From Nodosilinea sp. PGN35 (lineage in GTDB: Bacteria; Cyanobacteriota; Cyanobacteriia; Phormidesmidales; Phormidesmidaceae): a stretch of 58,342 nucleotides of DNA. The stretch is taken from contig NZ_JAQKQJ010000001.1 of assembly GCF_029109325.1 (NCBI RefSeq), positions 1-58,342 of the forward strand, in the 5' to 3' direction. How positions within the stretch are numbered: position 1 is the stretch's first letter; each line of letters opens with the position of its first letter. A program made the position numbers and the translations under genes. The notes beneath the pieces are model-generated. The model did no database searches. It had not been told where the DNA came from and saw nothing but the letters and a program-made list of their open reading frames with translations. Below, one piece after another: positions 1 through 6,949 of this stretch.

Positions 1-43
1 ACTGGTCTCGGGTTAAGTTGCTGGGGTAGTCTTTACTCATCGT

Positions 44-97
44 CTCACTCCGGTGTTGCTGACATCCATCTGCAACCTATACGGAGTGAGCTTTTTT
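44..97 (+). terminator. Rho-independent terminator of a gene upstream of the window
   Basis: The 9-bp arm CTCACTCCG (44-52) pairs perfectly with CGGAGTGAG (82-90), followed by C and six T (91-97). A smaller GTTGC/GCAAC hairpin sits in the loop. The T-run follows on the + strand, so it would end a + strand transcript entering from the left. It lies just beyond the 3' end of the convergent minus-strand kinase-like gene. Confidence 0.7.
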
Positions 98-114
98 ACT
101 CAAGCCCTAACTTT

Positions 115-825
115 TCAAACACCCTCTAAGGTCTCGGCGGCATCTAAAAACTCCAGGGTGGCCCCGAGGTGGGGAGCCAGGCGGGCGGCCAGCTGGCAGC
201 GAAATTCAGGCGACAGGGCGGCGATGCTGGGCGCAGGGGCCGCACCAGGATTAGCGCCCAGATGGAGGTCGATGGTCTCAGAGGTGGCCGCTTCCGCTAC
301 GGTCAGGCTAATTTGGGGGCTACCTTTGGCCAGGGCCGCTTCGATCAGCATCACCAGGGTTTGCTCCAGCCAGGCGGAGTCGGTCTGTACCGCCAAAGTC
401 GCCTCCACCGGCCCCAGAAAAAAGCGGCAGTGGCGATTGACGCACTGCATTTCAATCAGGCGCTGGACGCGGGTGAGCAGTGGCTCTAGCAGGGTGGGCT
501 GGGGCTGGGGGTGCAGGGCACCGATGTCGAGCTTTGAGAGGGCGATCAGCAGGTCAAGGTTTTTGAGCACCGTCTGTATGGCCTGGTTGGCCTGGGCGAT
601 AAACTCCCGCTCTTCGGCGGGGTTTTCGCAGAGATCCTCGAGAATTAGCTGGTGCAGGCTGATGATTTGGTTGATGGGCGATCGGAGTTCGTGGGAGGCG
701 GTACCCAAGAAGGCGGCCTGCTGCTGGGCCTGGTGCCGCAGGCGGTCGTAGGCCAGCTGCAGCGCTGCCAGATCGGTGAAGTCTTGGCCTTGGAGATAGT
801 CCATTGCGGTAGGTGATTGCGCCAC
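115..825 (-). CDS. HisKA-domain protein with degenerate ATPase half
   Basis: This 236-residue protein resembles the transmitter part of a sensor histidine kinase. Residues 31-105 form a HisKA-like dimerisation helix pair with the H-box around His45 (SHELRSPINQI). The C-terminal half sits where a HATPase_c domain should be, but the N-box asparagine and the glycine-rich G1/G2 boxes are not visible. It also lacks any sensor, PAS or membrane segment. The GTG start at 825 is chosen; an ATG at 804 would drop seven residues. Autophosphorylation is doubtful. It may be a phosphotransfer or scaffold protein, or a decaying kinase. The HisKA assignment is good; the function is inference. Confidence 0.7.
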   Translation of the reverse strand: MAQSPTAMDYLQGQDFTDLAALQLAYDRLRHQAQQQAAFLGTASHELRSPINQIISLHQLILEDLCENPAEEREFIAQANQAIQTVLKNLDLLIALSKLDIGALHPQPQPTLLEPLLTRVQRLIEMQCVNRHCRFFLGPVEATLAVQTDSAWLEQTLVMLIEAALAKGSPQISLTVAEAATSETIDLHLGANPGAAPAPSIAALSPEFRCQLAARLAPHLGATLEFLDAAETLEGV

Positions 826-873
826 TGCTAGCCTAACCCCGAGCGCCCCGTGGGGATAGCGTTTAAACCCAGG

Positions 874-1515
874 TCAGCTGGGGGAACTGAGCGGAAAGGT
901 CACCGCGCCCGATCGCAGCACCTCCCAGCCCCCTGCCCGCCAGCGCACCACGGTGGAGGGCAGCCCAGAACCCTGGGGCTGGTCTGCGGGGGGAACTGCT
1001 GCCCGCAGGCCAGCATAGACCTCGGCGTGGGATGCCTGATCTAGGGTAAACACCTGGGGAAAGCTGGCCTCGATCGCCGCCATGGTCTCTAGGGGCGGCT
1101 CCCCCGAACGGTTGGCGCTGGTGGTGGCCAGCGGCCCCGTGCGCCCCAGCAGGTGCCGCGCCAGGTCATGGTTGGGAATTCTCAATCCCACGGTGCCGGT
1201 ATTTTGCGGGTTGATGGCGGCGGGCAGGCGATCGCTGGCGGGCAGCACCAGGGTTAGCGCGCCGGGCCAGTGCCGGGAGGCGACGGCCTCCCACTGGGCC
1301 CGCTCATCGTCAGTTCCGTCGATATAGGGGCGCAGCTCGTCCAGGCTGGCCCCCATGAGAATCAGCGGCTTGTCGGGGGAGCGGGTTTTGGCGGTGTAGA
1401 TGCGATCGCCCGCCTCAGGCCGCGCCGCCAGGGCCGGTACCGTATCGGTCGGGAAGCTGACTAGCTCTCCCGCCGCGACTGCCGCGACCAGTTCTAGGAG
1501 AGAGACCTGGGGCAT
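874..1515 (-). CDS. Sua5/YciO/YrdC-family threonylcarbamoyl-AMP synthase
   Basis: The family makes L-threonylcarbamoyladenylate from threonine, bicarbonate and ATP, the first step of t6A37 tRNA modification in the cytoplasm. The 213-residue protein has the YrdC fold signature: SFPTDTVPALAARP near residue 20, the nucleotide-binding Lys/Arg pair in AKTRSPDKPL (K43, R45), and a later TSANRSGEPP segment. Its length fits the short TsaC form, without the Sua5 C-terminal domain. The ATG at 1515 starts on the family N-terminus. It is followed on the same strand, 48 bp away, by the kinase-like gene. Whether it is the genome's only t6A synthase cannot be told from here. Confidence 0.88.
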   Translation of the reverse strand: MPQVSLLELVAAVAAGELVSFPTDTVPALAARPEAGDRIYTAKTRSPDKPLILMGASLDELRPYIDGTDDERAQWEAVASRHWPGALTLVLPASDRLPAAINPQNTGTVGLRIPNHDLARHLLGRTGPLATTSANRSGEPPLETMAAIEASFPQVFTLDQASHAEVYAGLRAAVPPADQPQGSGLPSTVVRWRAGGWEVLRSGAVTFPLSSPS

Positions 1516-1636
1516 AGGCTGCGGGGTTACGTGATCCGAATGTGGTACTGGATGATCTCATGTTTACCTGGGGCTGTAAACCCGTACTTTAGGCAGGTAA
1601 CTCCCCCCTGCGCGGCCCGCACCCCGCGACATCACA

Positions 1637-2074
1637 ATGGGAACTGTTGCCCCCAGGATTGCCCCCATGCACCCCATTCACGACGCTGAATCCAGCCCTG
1701 TGCCCGACGCCCAGGCCCTCAACGCCCAGGGCTGCGCCCTCTGCGAGCAGCACCAGTTTGCCCAGGGGCTAGCGGCCCTCGATCGGGCGATCGCCCTGGA
1801 CAACACCTACTGTACCGCCTGGAATAACCGCGCCAACGCCCTCTGCGGCCTCAACCGCCAGGCCGAGGCCCTGGCCGCCTACGACCGGGCCGTGGCCCTT
1901 AACCCCCAGTACCACCAGGCCTGGTTTAATCGGGGTAAGCTGCTGGCCGAAATCGGGGCCTACGGCAACGCCATGGCGTCCTACGACCGCGCGATCGCCC
2001 TCGCCGCCGACCCCGTCTACATCCACGCCAGGGAAGACATCTGGGTAAAAAAACAGCTGATTGCCACCGCTTAG
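1637..2074 (+). CDS. Small TPR-repeat protein
   Basis: This 145-residue protein contains about three tetratricopeptide repeats between residues 28 and 130, with the usual A-x-x-x-Y/L-D-R-A-I/V-A-L pattern (LDRAIALDNTY, YDRAVALNPQY, YDRAIALAADP). No signal peptide or membrane segment is seen, so a cytoplasmic protein-interaction role is likely. The start is uncertain: ATG 1637 is used, but ATG 1667 (MHPIHDAES) would also fit. It ends 44 bp before the ExbD gene on the same strand, so the two may be co-transcribed. Specific partners cannot be predicted. Confidence 0.75.
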   Translation: MGTVAPRIAPMHPIHDAESSPVPDAQALNAQGCALCEQHQFAQGLAALDRAIALDNTYCTAWNNRANALCGLNRQAEALAAYDRAVALNPQYHQAWFNRGKLLAEIGAYGNAMASYDRAIALAADPVYIHAREDIWVKKQLIATA

Positions 2075-2118
2075 CCAGGGCGATATTCTGTACCTATGGG
2101 CCTGTACTAAAGGGTTTT

Positions 2119-2538
2119 ATGCGTTCTCGCCGTCGCCAGGTCAACTCTCAAATTCCCGAGGTCAACCTCGTCCCCATGATGGACGTGCTGATGACGGTGC
2201 TGACCTTTTTCATCATCATTTCGATGAGCCTCACCGGGCAGCAGATTCTCAACCTGCGCCTTCCCCAGTCGGTCGCCGGGGAAGACGGCCTTGAAAACCA
2301 GGTCGTAGCCATCGACACCCTGGTGGTGGGGCTCAACCGCGACGGCCAGCTGGTGCTCGACAACGAGGTGACCACCTTTCCCCAGGTGTCGCAGCGGGTG
2401 CGCGCCTACTTCGCCCAAAACCCCGACGGCAAACTGGTGGTAAAGGCCGATCGCGACCTCACCTACAGCGAAGTTGCCGGTCTGCTGACCGACCTGCGGG
2501 CGATCGGCGGCAACCGGGTCTCCCTGGCGGTGGAGTAA
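2119..2538 (+). CDS. ExbD/TolR-family biopolymer transport protein
   Basis: ExbD works with the ExbB channel and TonB to couple the proton gradient to outer-membrane transport. The 139-residue protein has the standard plan: a short basic cytoplasmic N-terminus (RSRRRQ), one membrane helix (about 17-40) carrying the conserved proton-path aspartate Asp22 in LVPMMDVLMTVL, and a periplasmic C-terminal domain (KADRDLTYSEVAGLLTDLRAIG). The length is typical. No exbB or tonB lies beside it here, although exbD is usually next to exbB, so a partner must be encoded elsewhere. It faces the di-heme oxidoreductase gene convergently with a 9-bp gap. Confidence 0.88.
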   Translation: MRSRRRQVNSQIPEVNLVPMMDVLMTVLTFFIIISMSLTGQQILNLRLPQSVAGEDGLENQVVAIDTLVVGLNRDGQLVLDNEVTTFPQVSQRVRAYFAQNPDGKLVVKADRDLTYSEVAGLLTDLRAIGGNRVSLAVE

Positions 2539-2547
2539 AGCGCCCCG

Positions 2548-3960
2548 CTAGAGCGATCGCAGGAAACGAATCAGCGCGGCCCGATCGGTGGCCGCCATCG
2601 CCCGAAAGCTTTCTCTGGCCTGCTCGGCCTCGCCGCCGTGCCACAGCACCGCCTCCTCGAGGGTGCGGGCGCGACCGTCGTGCAAAAAGCCTGAGAAGGG
2701 CAAGACTGTCTGGGCCAGCCCTACGCCCCACAGCGGCGGCGTGCGCCACTCGCTGCCGGAGGCGTCAAAGTCGGGCCGACCATCCGCCAGAGCTGGCCCC
2801 AGGTCGTGGAGCAGCAGGTCGGTGTAGGGGTGAATAGTCTGGTGGGCCAGGGCCGGAATGGGGTGGGGGCCGGTGCGGAGTTCGGAGACGTGGCAGGCGG
2901 CACAGTTGGCTGCCGCAAACAGCCGCTCGCCCCGCTGCACCTGGGGATCATCCATCAGGGTGCGGGCGGGCACCGCCAGGGTCTGCACGTAGGCCGCTGC
3001 GGCCTCCAGGGTGGCCATAGAGATATCGGTTTCGCCATCGGCGGCGGGAAATAGAGGGTTGGTGACCCCCATGTCATTGACGTAGGCCGAGGCCGACTGC
3101 TGCAGCAGGGTGGGGGTATTGGCTTTCCAGCCAAAGCGCCCCACCCTGGGGCGCTGCTCCACCACATTCCACACCCGGTTGGGGCGACCGGAAATGCCGT
3201 CGCCGTCGCTGTCGCCAGGGTCGGCCCGCTGCAAAACGGCGGCCTCGGGCACCGCCTCCAGCAGGCCCGCCCCAAACACCGGCTGTGCGATCCGGTTTGA
3301 GATTAAGAGGTCTGGGGGCAGGGGCGTGCCGTCGAGGTGCAGCAGGGTGATTTGGGGCGATCGCAGCCGGTACTCCGCACCGTCCCCGTAGGTGCCCGTC
3401 TGCTCCTGCCAGGCGATCTGCACCACGCCCTCAGGGGCGTGACCGTATACCCCCTGCTCTTGCAGCTGGGTGCCGATGCCCGGCACCCCAAAGGTATTTG
3501 CCCCCGGAGCCTCGACCTCCAGGGCAAAGGAGCCATCGCTGCCGTGGCCGATCCCCGGCTCCCTCTGGCTGACCCGCACGGCTCGCTGCCCCTTCTCGGG
3601 CAGCCCCCGCCCGTTTTTGAGGTGGCACCCGGCGCAGGCGGTGCCGTTAAACAGGGGGCCGAGGCCAGGGTTGACCCGAGCCGGGGCGGTGACAAAGGCG
3701 GCCTCAAAGGCCAGGTCGCCCGCCGCGTGGCGCTGAGCCCAGTAGGGGTCAAGGTTGGGGGCGGGCTGTTCGTAGGCGCGGGAGGTGCGGCTGTAGATGG
3801 TGGTGTCGCCCCCCGCCTGGGGGCGAGGGGTTTGGGCCGCAGCGGGCGATCGCAGCAGCGCCGCCAGGGTCACCCCCAACCCCAGGGCCACCAGCGCCAG
3901 CAGAGCGTAACGGCTCCAGCCCCTCAGGAGCCTTGCGATCCAGGGCATTGGCTGGGGCAT
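2548..3960 (-). CDS. Di-heme oxidoreductase family c-type cytochrome (DUF1111)
   Basis: This is a probable periplasmic di-heme cytochrome c. An N-terminal hydrophobic segment (about 15-42) acts as signal or anchor. Two CxxCH heme-attachment motifs follow: CAGCH near residue 110 and CAACH near residue 354, spaced as in the di-heme oxidoreductase (DUF1111) family. A DSDGDGISGRPN stretch looks like a calcium-binding loop. The length (470 residues) is normal. It starts at an ATG that shares one base with the stop codon of the upstream imelysin gene (TGATG), so translation is probably coupled. Family members often accompany imelysin-like proteins and are linked to iron or metal acquisition; the redox substrate is unknown. 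Confidence 0.87.
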   Translation of the reverse strand: MPQPMPWIARLLRGWSRYALLALVALGLGVTLAALLRSPAAAQTPRPQAGGDTTIYSRTSRAYEQPAPNLDPYWAQRHAAGDLAFEAAFVTAPARVNPGLGPLFNGTACAGCHLKNGRGLPEKGQRAVRVSQREPGIGHGSDGSFALEVEAPGANTFGVPGIGTQLQEQGVYGHAPEGVVQIAWQEQTGTYGDGAEYRLRSPQITLLHLDGTPLPPDLLISNRIAQPVFGAGLLEAVPEAAVLQRADPGDSDGDGISGRPNRVWNVVEQRPRVGRFGWKANTPTLLQQSASAYVNDMGVTNPLFPAADGETDISMATLEAAAAYVQTLAVPARTLMDDPQVQRGERLFAAANCAACHVSELRTGPHPIPALAHQTIHPYTDLLLHDLGPALADGRPDFDASGSEWRTPPLWGVGLAQTVLPFSGFLHDGRARTLEEAVLWHGGEAEQARESFRAMAATDRAALIRFLRSL

Positions 3961-5255
3961 CACTGCTGCACCAGGGGCAGCACCCGCTGCTCAAAGGTGT
4001 CAAACAGGGCGGCAATGCTGGCCACAGCATTTTCGATCTGGGGCTGGGCGGTGGGGTCGCACAGCGTCTGCTCAATTGGGCCAGGAATAGCGGCCACCGC
4101 CGTCTGGGCGGTCTGCATCTGTGCCTGAATTTGGGCATCCAGGGCTGGATCCACTGAGGCTATGAACTCCCGCAGCCCTTTGCCCTCGCTGTTGCCCGCT
4201 GGAAACAGTCCCAGGTAGGCATTTTGGGCGCTCAGCAGGTTGTCCTGAAAGTCCTGGAGAGAGCTTTGGGCAAAGCGGGCCTCCAGCAAAAACGGGTTTT
4301 GGGTGGCCAGAGCCTCGCCAATTTTGACGTTGCCCAGCTCGTCTAAAATCCCCAGAATGCCCTGCACGATCTCTTCTCCAGCCGCCTGGACGGTGAGGTA
4401 GGTGCTGCTGGTTTCCCCAGCCCCGACAAACTCGTCCCGATAGGCGGAAAATCCGTCGATGCCCTCAGTCCAGCTGGCCAGCAGGGCATTGGCGGTCTCG
4501 TCAAACACCGGCCCAATCGCCGCCAGGTACTCCAGCTCGCGTTGGGTGAAGGCCTCTAGGGGTTTGTCGGCGTCGGTGCCAAAGAGCAGAAATGCGATCG
4601 CATGGAATCCCTTCTGGCTGGTTTGCAGACTGGCCACGTACTCTGGGGTGAGGGCGTTTTCGCTTTCGAGCACCGCCTGCACGTCGGTCTCATTGAGGGG
4701 CCAGTCGTCTAGCTCGGCGTCTAAACCCAGGGATGCCGCCGGGCCAAAGGCAAAGGCTTCGCTCTGCTCCCAGGGCTGGCGGGCCGCTAGCCAGGCCTGC
4801 CGGGCCTCGGTCAGGGTCTCCTCGGTGGGTACAGCCACAAAGACGGCAATGGCCTCCGCCAGCGCTCCCGAGCGATCGGTTAGCTGCCGGTAGTTGGGCA
4901 CCACCAGGGCATCGACAAAGTCGGTGATGATCTGGCGATCGCGGAACTGATCCTCAGGGGCCAGCGCCACGGGTGCAGCGGGTGCAGCCGCTGGGGCGGG
5001 CAGCGCCGCTCCCCCCTCGCCCCCCTCGCCGCCTTCACCGCCCTCGCCGCCCTCAGCGCCACCGCCTTCGCCACCGCCGTCCACGGCGATCGGTCGACAA
5101 AGGGAACCCTGGCTAACCAGTGTGGCGTCGGCCTGCTCGCCCCCTGCCGCCCCATTCACCCCAGGCATAACGCCTGCATCGACGGCGGTCTGGGCTCCGA
5201 CCACCATTACCCCCGCCGCCAAAAACAGATCCACGGCCTTGTGTCGAGCGTTCAT
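3960..5255 (-). CDS. Imelysin-family (M75-like) periplasmic protein
   Basis: The imelysin domain occupies about residues 100-431. It is recognised by the opening IITDFVDALVVPNYRQLTD, the ARQPWEQSEAFAFGPAAS segment and the GFHAIAFLLFG motif near residue 215. Imelysins are periplasmic or surface proteins tied to iron uptake. A hydrophobic N-terminus (about 8-24) suggests export. Residues 60-82 are almost pure Gly/Glu and 83-98 Ala/Pro, a flexible linker encoded by short GC-rich repeats. The family motif GxHxxE is altered: the glutamate is alanine. It is the first gene of a two-gene operon with the di-heme oxidoreductase and lies behind a strong-looking promoter at 5291-5319. Confidence 0.85.
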   Translation of the reverse strand: MNARHKAVDLFLAAGVMVVGAQTAVDAGVMPGVNGAAGGEQADATLVSQGSLCRPIAVDGGGEGGGAEGGEGGEGGEGGEGGAALPAPAAAPAAPVALAPEDQFRDRQIITDFVDALVVPNYRQLTDRSGALAEAIAVFVAVPTEETLTEARQAWLAARQPWEQSEAFAFGPAASLGLDAELDDWPLNETDVQAVLESENALTPEYVASLQTSQKGFHAIAFLLFGTDADKPLEAFTQRELEYLAAIGPVFDETANALLASWTEGIDGFSAYRDEFVGAGETSSTYLTVQAAGEEIVQGILGILDELGNVKIGEALATQNPFLLEARFAQSSLQDFQDNLLSAQNAYLGLFPAGNSEGKGLREFIASVDPALDAQIQAQMQTAQTAVAAIPGPIEQTLCDPTAQPQIENAVASIAALFDTFEQRVLPLVQQ

Positions 5256-5290
5256 GGAAAACCTAGATCACGATGAAAGGATAGCTCTAG

Positions 5291-5319
5291 ACTGTATTTC
5301 AAATGCGAATTGTTGTCAA
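5291..5319 (-). promoter_or_regulatory. Sigma70-type promoter of the imelysin/di-heme operon
   Basis: On the minus strand TTGACA (5319-5314) is followed after exactly 17 bp by TACAGT (5296-5291), about 35 bp before the imelysin ATG. The -35 box is a perfect consensus and the -10 is 4 of 6. The spacer is AT-rich and could overlap an iron-regulator site, but no convincing Fur palindrome could be read by eye. Confidence 0.65.
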
Positions 5320-5601
5320 ATAGCCAGGGTTCTAAAAGCTGAGCCGCCGGGTTTTCCCAGGGCAAAGCGATCTGACCGAGAGATTCCCAGGGCTGTTGAT
5401 TTACCCAAGATCGAGTCAGAACGGGCCAGAGCCCCATCCCACAAAGGTTTGACCTCAAAGGCCTTAAGGGCCTACAGAAAAATCTTGTGGGATAGCTCTC
5501 TCGGCTGTCCACTCTTGGGGAGGGCAGCGCCTGACAACCCCCGGGTGCTTTGCCAGGCCAACGGTTCGCCAGGCTCGGCATTGGGCTATCAGTAATTCAG
5601 G

Positions 5602-5747
5602 CTAGGACTTGACCAAGCTGATTCTGACAGGGGCCAGCGGCTCTGGGTGCAGGGTGCAAGGTAATACGGTCTACGGTTCGCCTTGAACCTGAAACCGTGA
5701 ACCGTATACCCCCCTGACCCGTCAACGTTAGCTTGGCAGTCTACTAG
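5602..5747. repeat. CTAG-bounded inverted-repeat element, subfamily A1, copy 1
   Basis: This 146-bp element begins and ends with CTAG. The ends are imperfect inverted repeats: left CTAGGACTTGACCAAGCT against the reverse complement of the right end, CTAGTAGACTGCCAAGCT. The centre also folds (ACGGTTC...GAACCGT). It is nearly identical to 40951-41095 and related to 34717-34860 and 41092-41226. It has no coding capacity and looks like a non-autonomous miniature element. Confidence 0.85.
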
Positions 5748-5829
5748 TGCAGCGTCAGCAGCAATGCACCGCGAGGGAACCATGCCAAGTACAGCCCTAC
5801 CCTAAATTTCAGCTTTGACACGGCGCTAG
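5744..5829. repeat. Possible second CTAG-bounded mini-element abutting copy A1
   Basis: It shares the CTAG border at 5744-5747 with the preceding element and ends at CTAG 5826-5829. The left end CTAGTGCAGCGTCAGC resembles the reverse complement of the right end, CTAGCGCCGTGTCA. The same left end (13 of about 15 bases) follows the CTAG at 34857. This suggests nested or tandem insertion into a CTAG target, on evidence from only one complete copy. Confidence 0.4.
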
Positions 5830-5911
5830 CAAATCGGCAGCAGGGGCAGCAAACACCGACAGCTCTGTTGACAATCGTTCCTGCTGGAGAAAAGCGCCTC
5901 CGCCGGAGGCT

Positions 5912-6577
5912 CTACTCGGCCCACTGGCGCAGCAGGTTGGCCGTCGTCTTGGTGAGCAGGTCAAACTCCGGGGTCTTGCCGGTCTGGGCAAACAGGGTGC
6001 GCTTCACGGCTTCGAGGTCAAAGAGAATCTCCCGGCGGGCCGCATCGCGCACCAGGCTCTGCACCCAGCCCACGGCCACCAGGCGATCGCCCCGCACCAC
6101 CGTCTCCACCCGGTGCAGCGTCGTCGATGGGTAGACCAGGGCGCTCCCCGCCGCCAGTTTGTAGGGCTGCTCACTGTCGGCTCCCTCAATCACCAGTTCG
6201 CCGCCGTCGTATTCCTCTGGGCCGCTCAAAAACACCGTAAACGACAGATCCGAGCGGTAGACGTTGGCCCCGCCCATCAGGGCGTTGTCCGTATGTCGTC
6301 CGTAGCCCATGCCCACCCCGTAGCGGCTAAACAGCAAAGAGTGAATGGCCCTGGGGCAGGCCACCGCCTGGAACAGCGCGCTGCGGGCCAGGGCCGTTTG
6401 CAGAGTTGTCTTCAAGGGCTCGATGGCCGCCTGCGGAACAGCCTGCTCATTCTGCTTCACCAGCCTGGCGTGCCAGCCCGCCGTCGCCTGGCCCGACCCA
6501 AACTCGGCCTGGGCCAGGCCAGCCCTCAGGCCATTCACCTCTTCAGGCGTCAACAGGTCGGCAATGCAGACAATCAT
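5912..6577 (-). CDS. PiuC-type (PKHD) Fe(II)/2-oxoglutarate hydroxylase
   Basis: This 221-residue protein matches the PKHD-type hydroxylase family (PiuC/YbiX) from end to end. The iron ligands are visible as His95 and Asp97 in GRHTDNALMGG and His155 in STTLHRVETVV, with the 2-oxoglutarate-binding Arg165 (RGDRLVAVGWVQS). The start at 6577 (MIVCIADLLTPEEV) is chosen because it gives the family N-terminus; the frame stays open for 40 codons upstream without family similarity. Members are often iron-regulated and near TonB receptors, but no receptor is next to it here. The substrate is unknown. It is transcribed divergently from the polysaccharide cluster. Confidence 0.88.
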   Translation of the reverse strand: MIVCIADLLTPEEVNGLRAGLAQAEFGSGQATAGWHARLVKQNEQAVPQAAIEPLKTTLQTALARSALFQAVACPRAIHSLLFSRYGVGMGYGRHTDNALMGGANVYRSDLSFTVFLSGPEEYDGGELVIEGADSEQPYKLAAGSALVYPSTTLHRVETVVRGDRLVAVGWVQSLVRDAARREILFDLEAVKRTLFAQTGKTPEFDLLTKTTANLLRQWAE

Positions 6578-6949
6578 GCAGGCTACAGGGCAGGCGATCG
6601 GGCTTACGGCGCTAGGGCCAGGTCTTCGATTGTAGCGATACCGCTGCCCCTGTTTTTGTCTGCCTGGGGGCATGGCTTGGGGGGCGATCGCCAGCACAAT
6701 CGTCTCCCAAGCAGGCCGCCCCGCCCGTCCAGAACTCAGTTATTTAAGTAATAAGTAAGTCGAATAGTTAAGTCGAAAACCTCGGCAAAAAGTCCGGTTA
6801 TGGCCAGCAGCAGGGCTACTTCGGCTGTGGGCATAACAGCGCTCAACAATAGCCGTGGGTCTGTAAAGTCCCGTTACAACTGCCTCAAGCTGCACCTTTT
6901 AGGAGATCCCCGGGCAAAATAGTCATAGCATCCCCTCAAAGCCCCCACT
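6578..6949. other. Divergent intergenic region before the polysaccharide cluster
   Basis: No gene is supported in these 372 bp. The part next to the hydroxylase keeps an open frame on the minus strand but lacks family similarity. Around 6741-6780 there are AT-rich near-direct repeats (TTAAGTCGAA-like, twice). Promoters for both flanking genes are expected here, but none matches consensus well enough to call. Confidence 0.4.

Larger units (their letters stand above)
5320..5911. other. Long gene-poor spacer holding inverted-repeat elements
   Basis: No convincing gene was found between the imelysin promoter and the PiuC-like gene. Open frames on both strands lack recognisable domains. The right half is made of CTAG-bounded inverted repeats, listed separately (5602-5747 and 5744-5829). 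The left part (5320-5600) shows no repeat or RNA that I can identify. Confidence 0.5.

Noticed and set aside
3337..4128. + strand open frame of 263 codons opposite the di-heme oxidoreductase and the imelysin 3' end
   Set aside because: It is antisense to CxxCH-containing coding sequence, has no domain and looks like a codon-bias shadow.
5291..5320. Fur box over the imelysin promoter
   Set aside because: Iron control would fit the operon, but the AT-rich spacer does not show the 19-bp palindrome well enough. A matrix search would be decisive.
5256..5595. Possible short genes on both strands upstream of the imelysin gene
   Set aside because: Frames of about 110-157 codons overlap each other and the promoter, have no recognisable domain and no good ribosome site.
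6578..6697. 40-residue N-terminal extension of the PiuC-like hydroxylase
   Set aside because: The family N-terminus (MIVCIADLL) starts exactly at 6577; the extension is basic low-similarity sequence.
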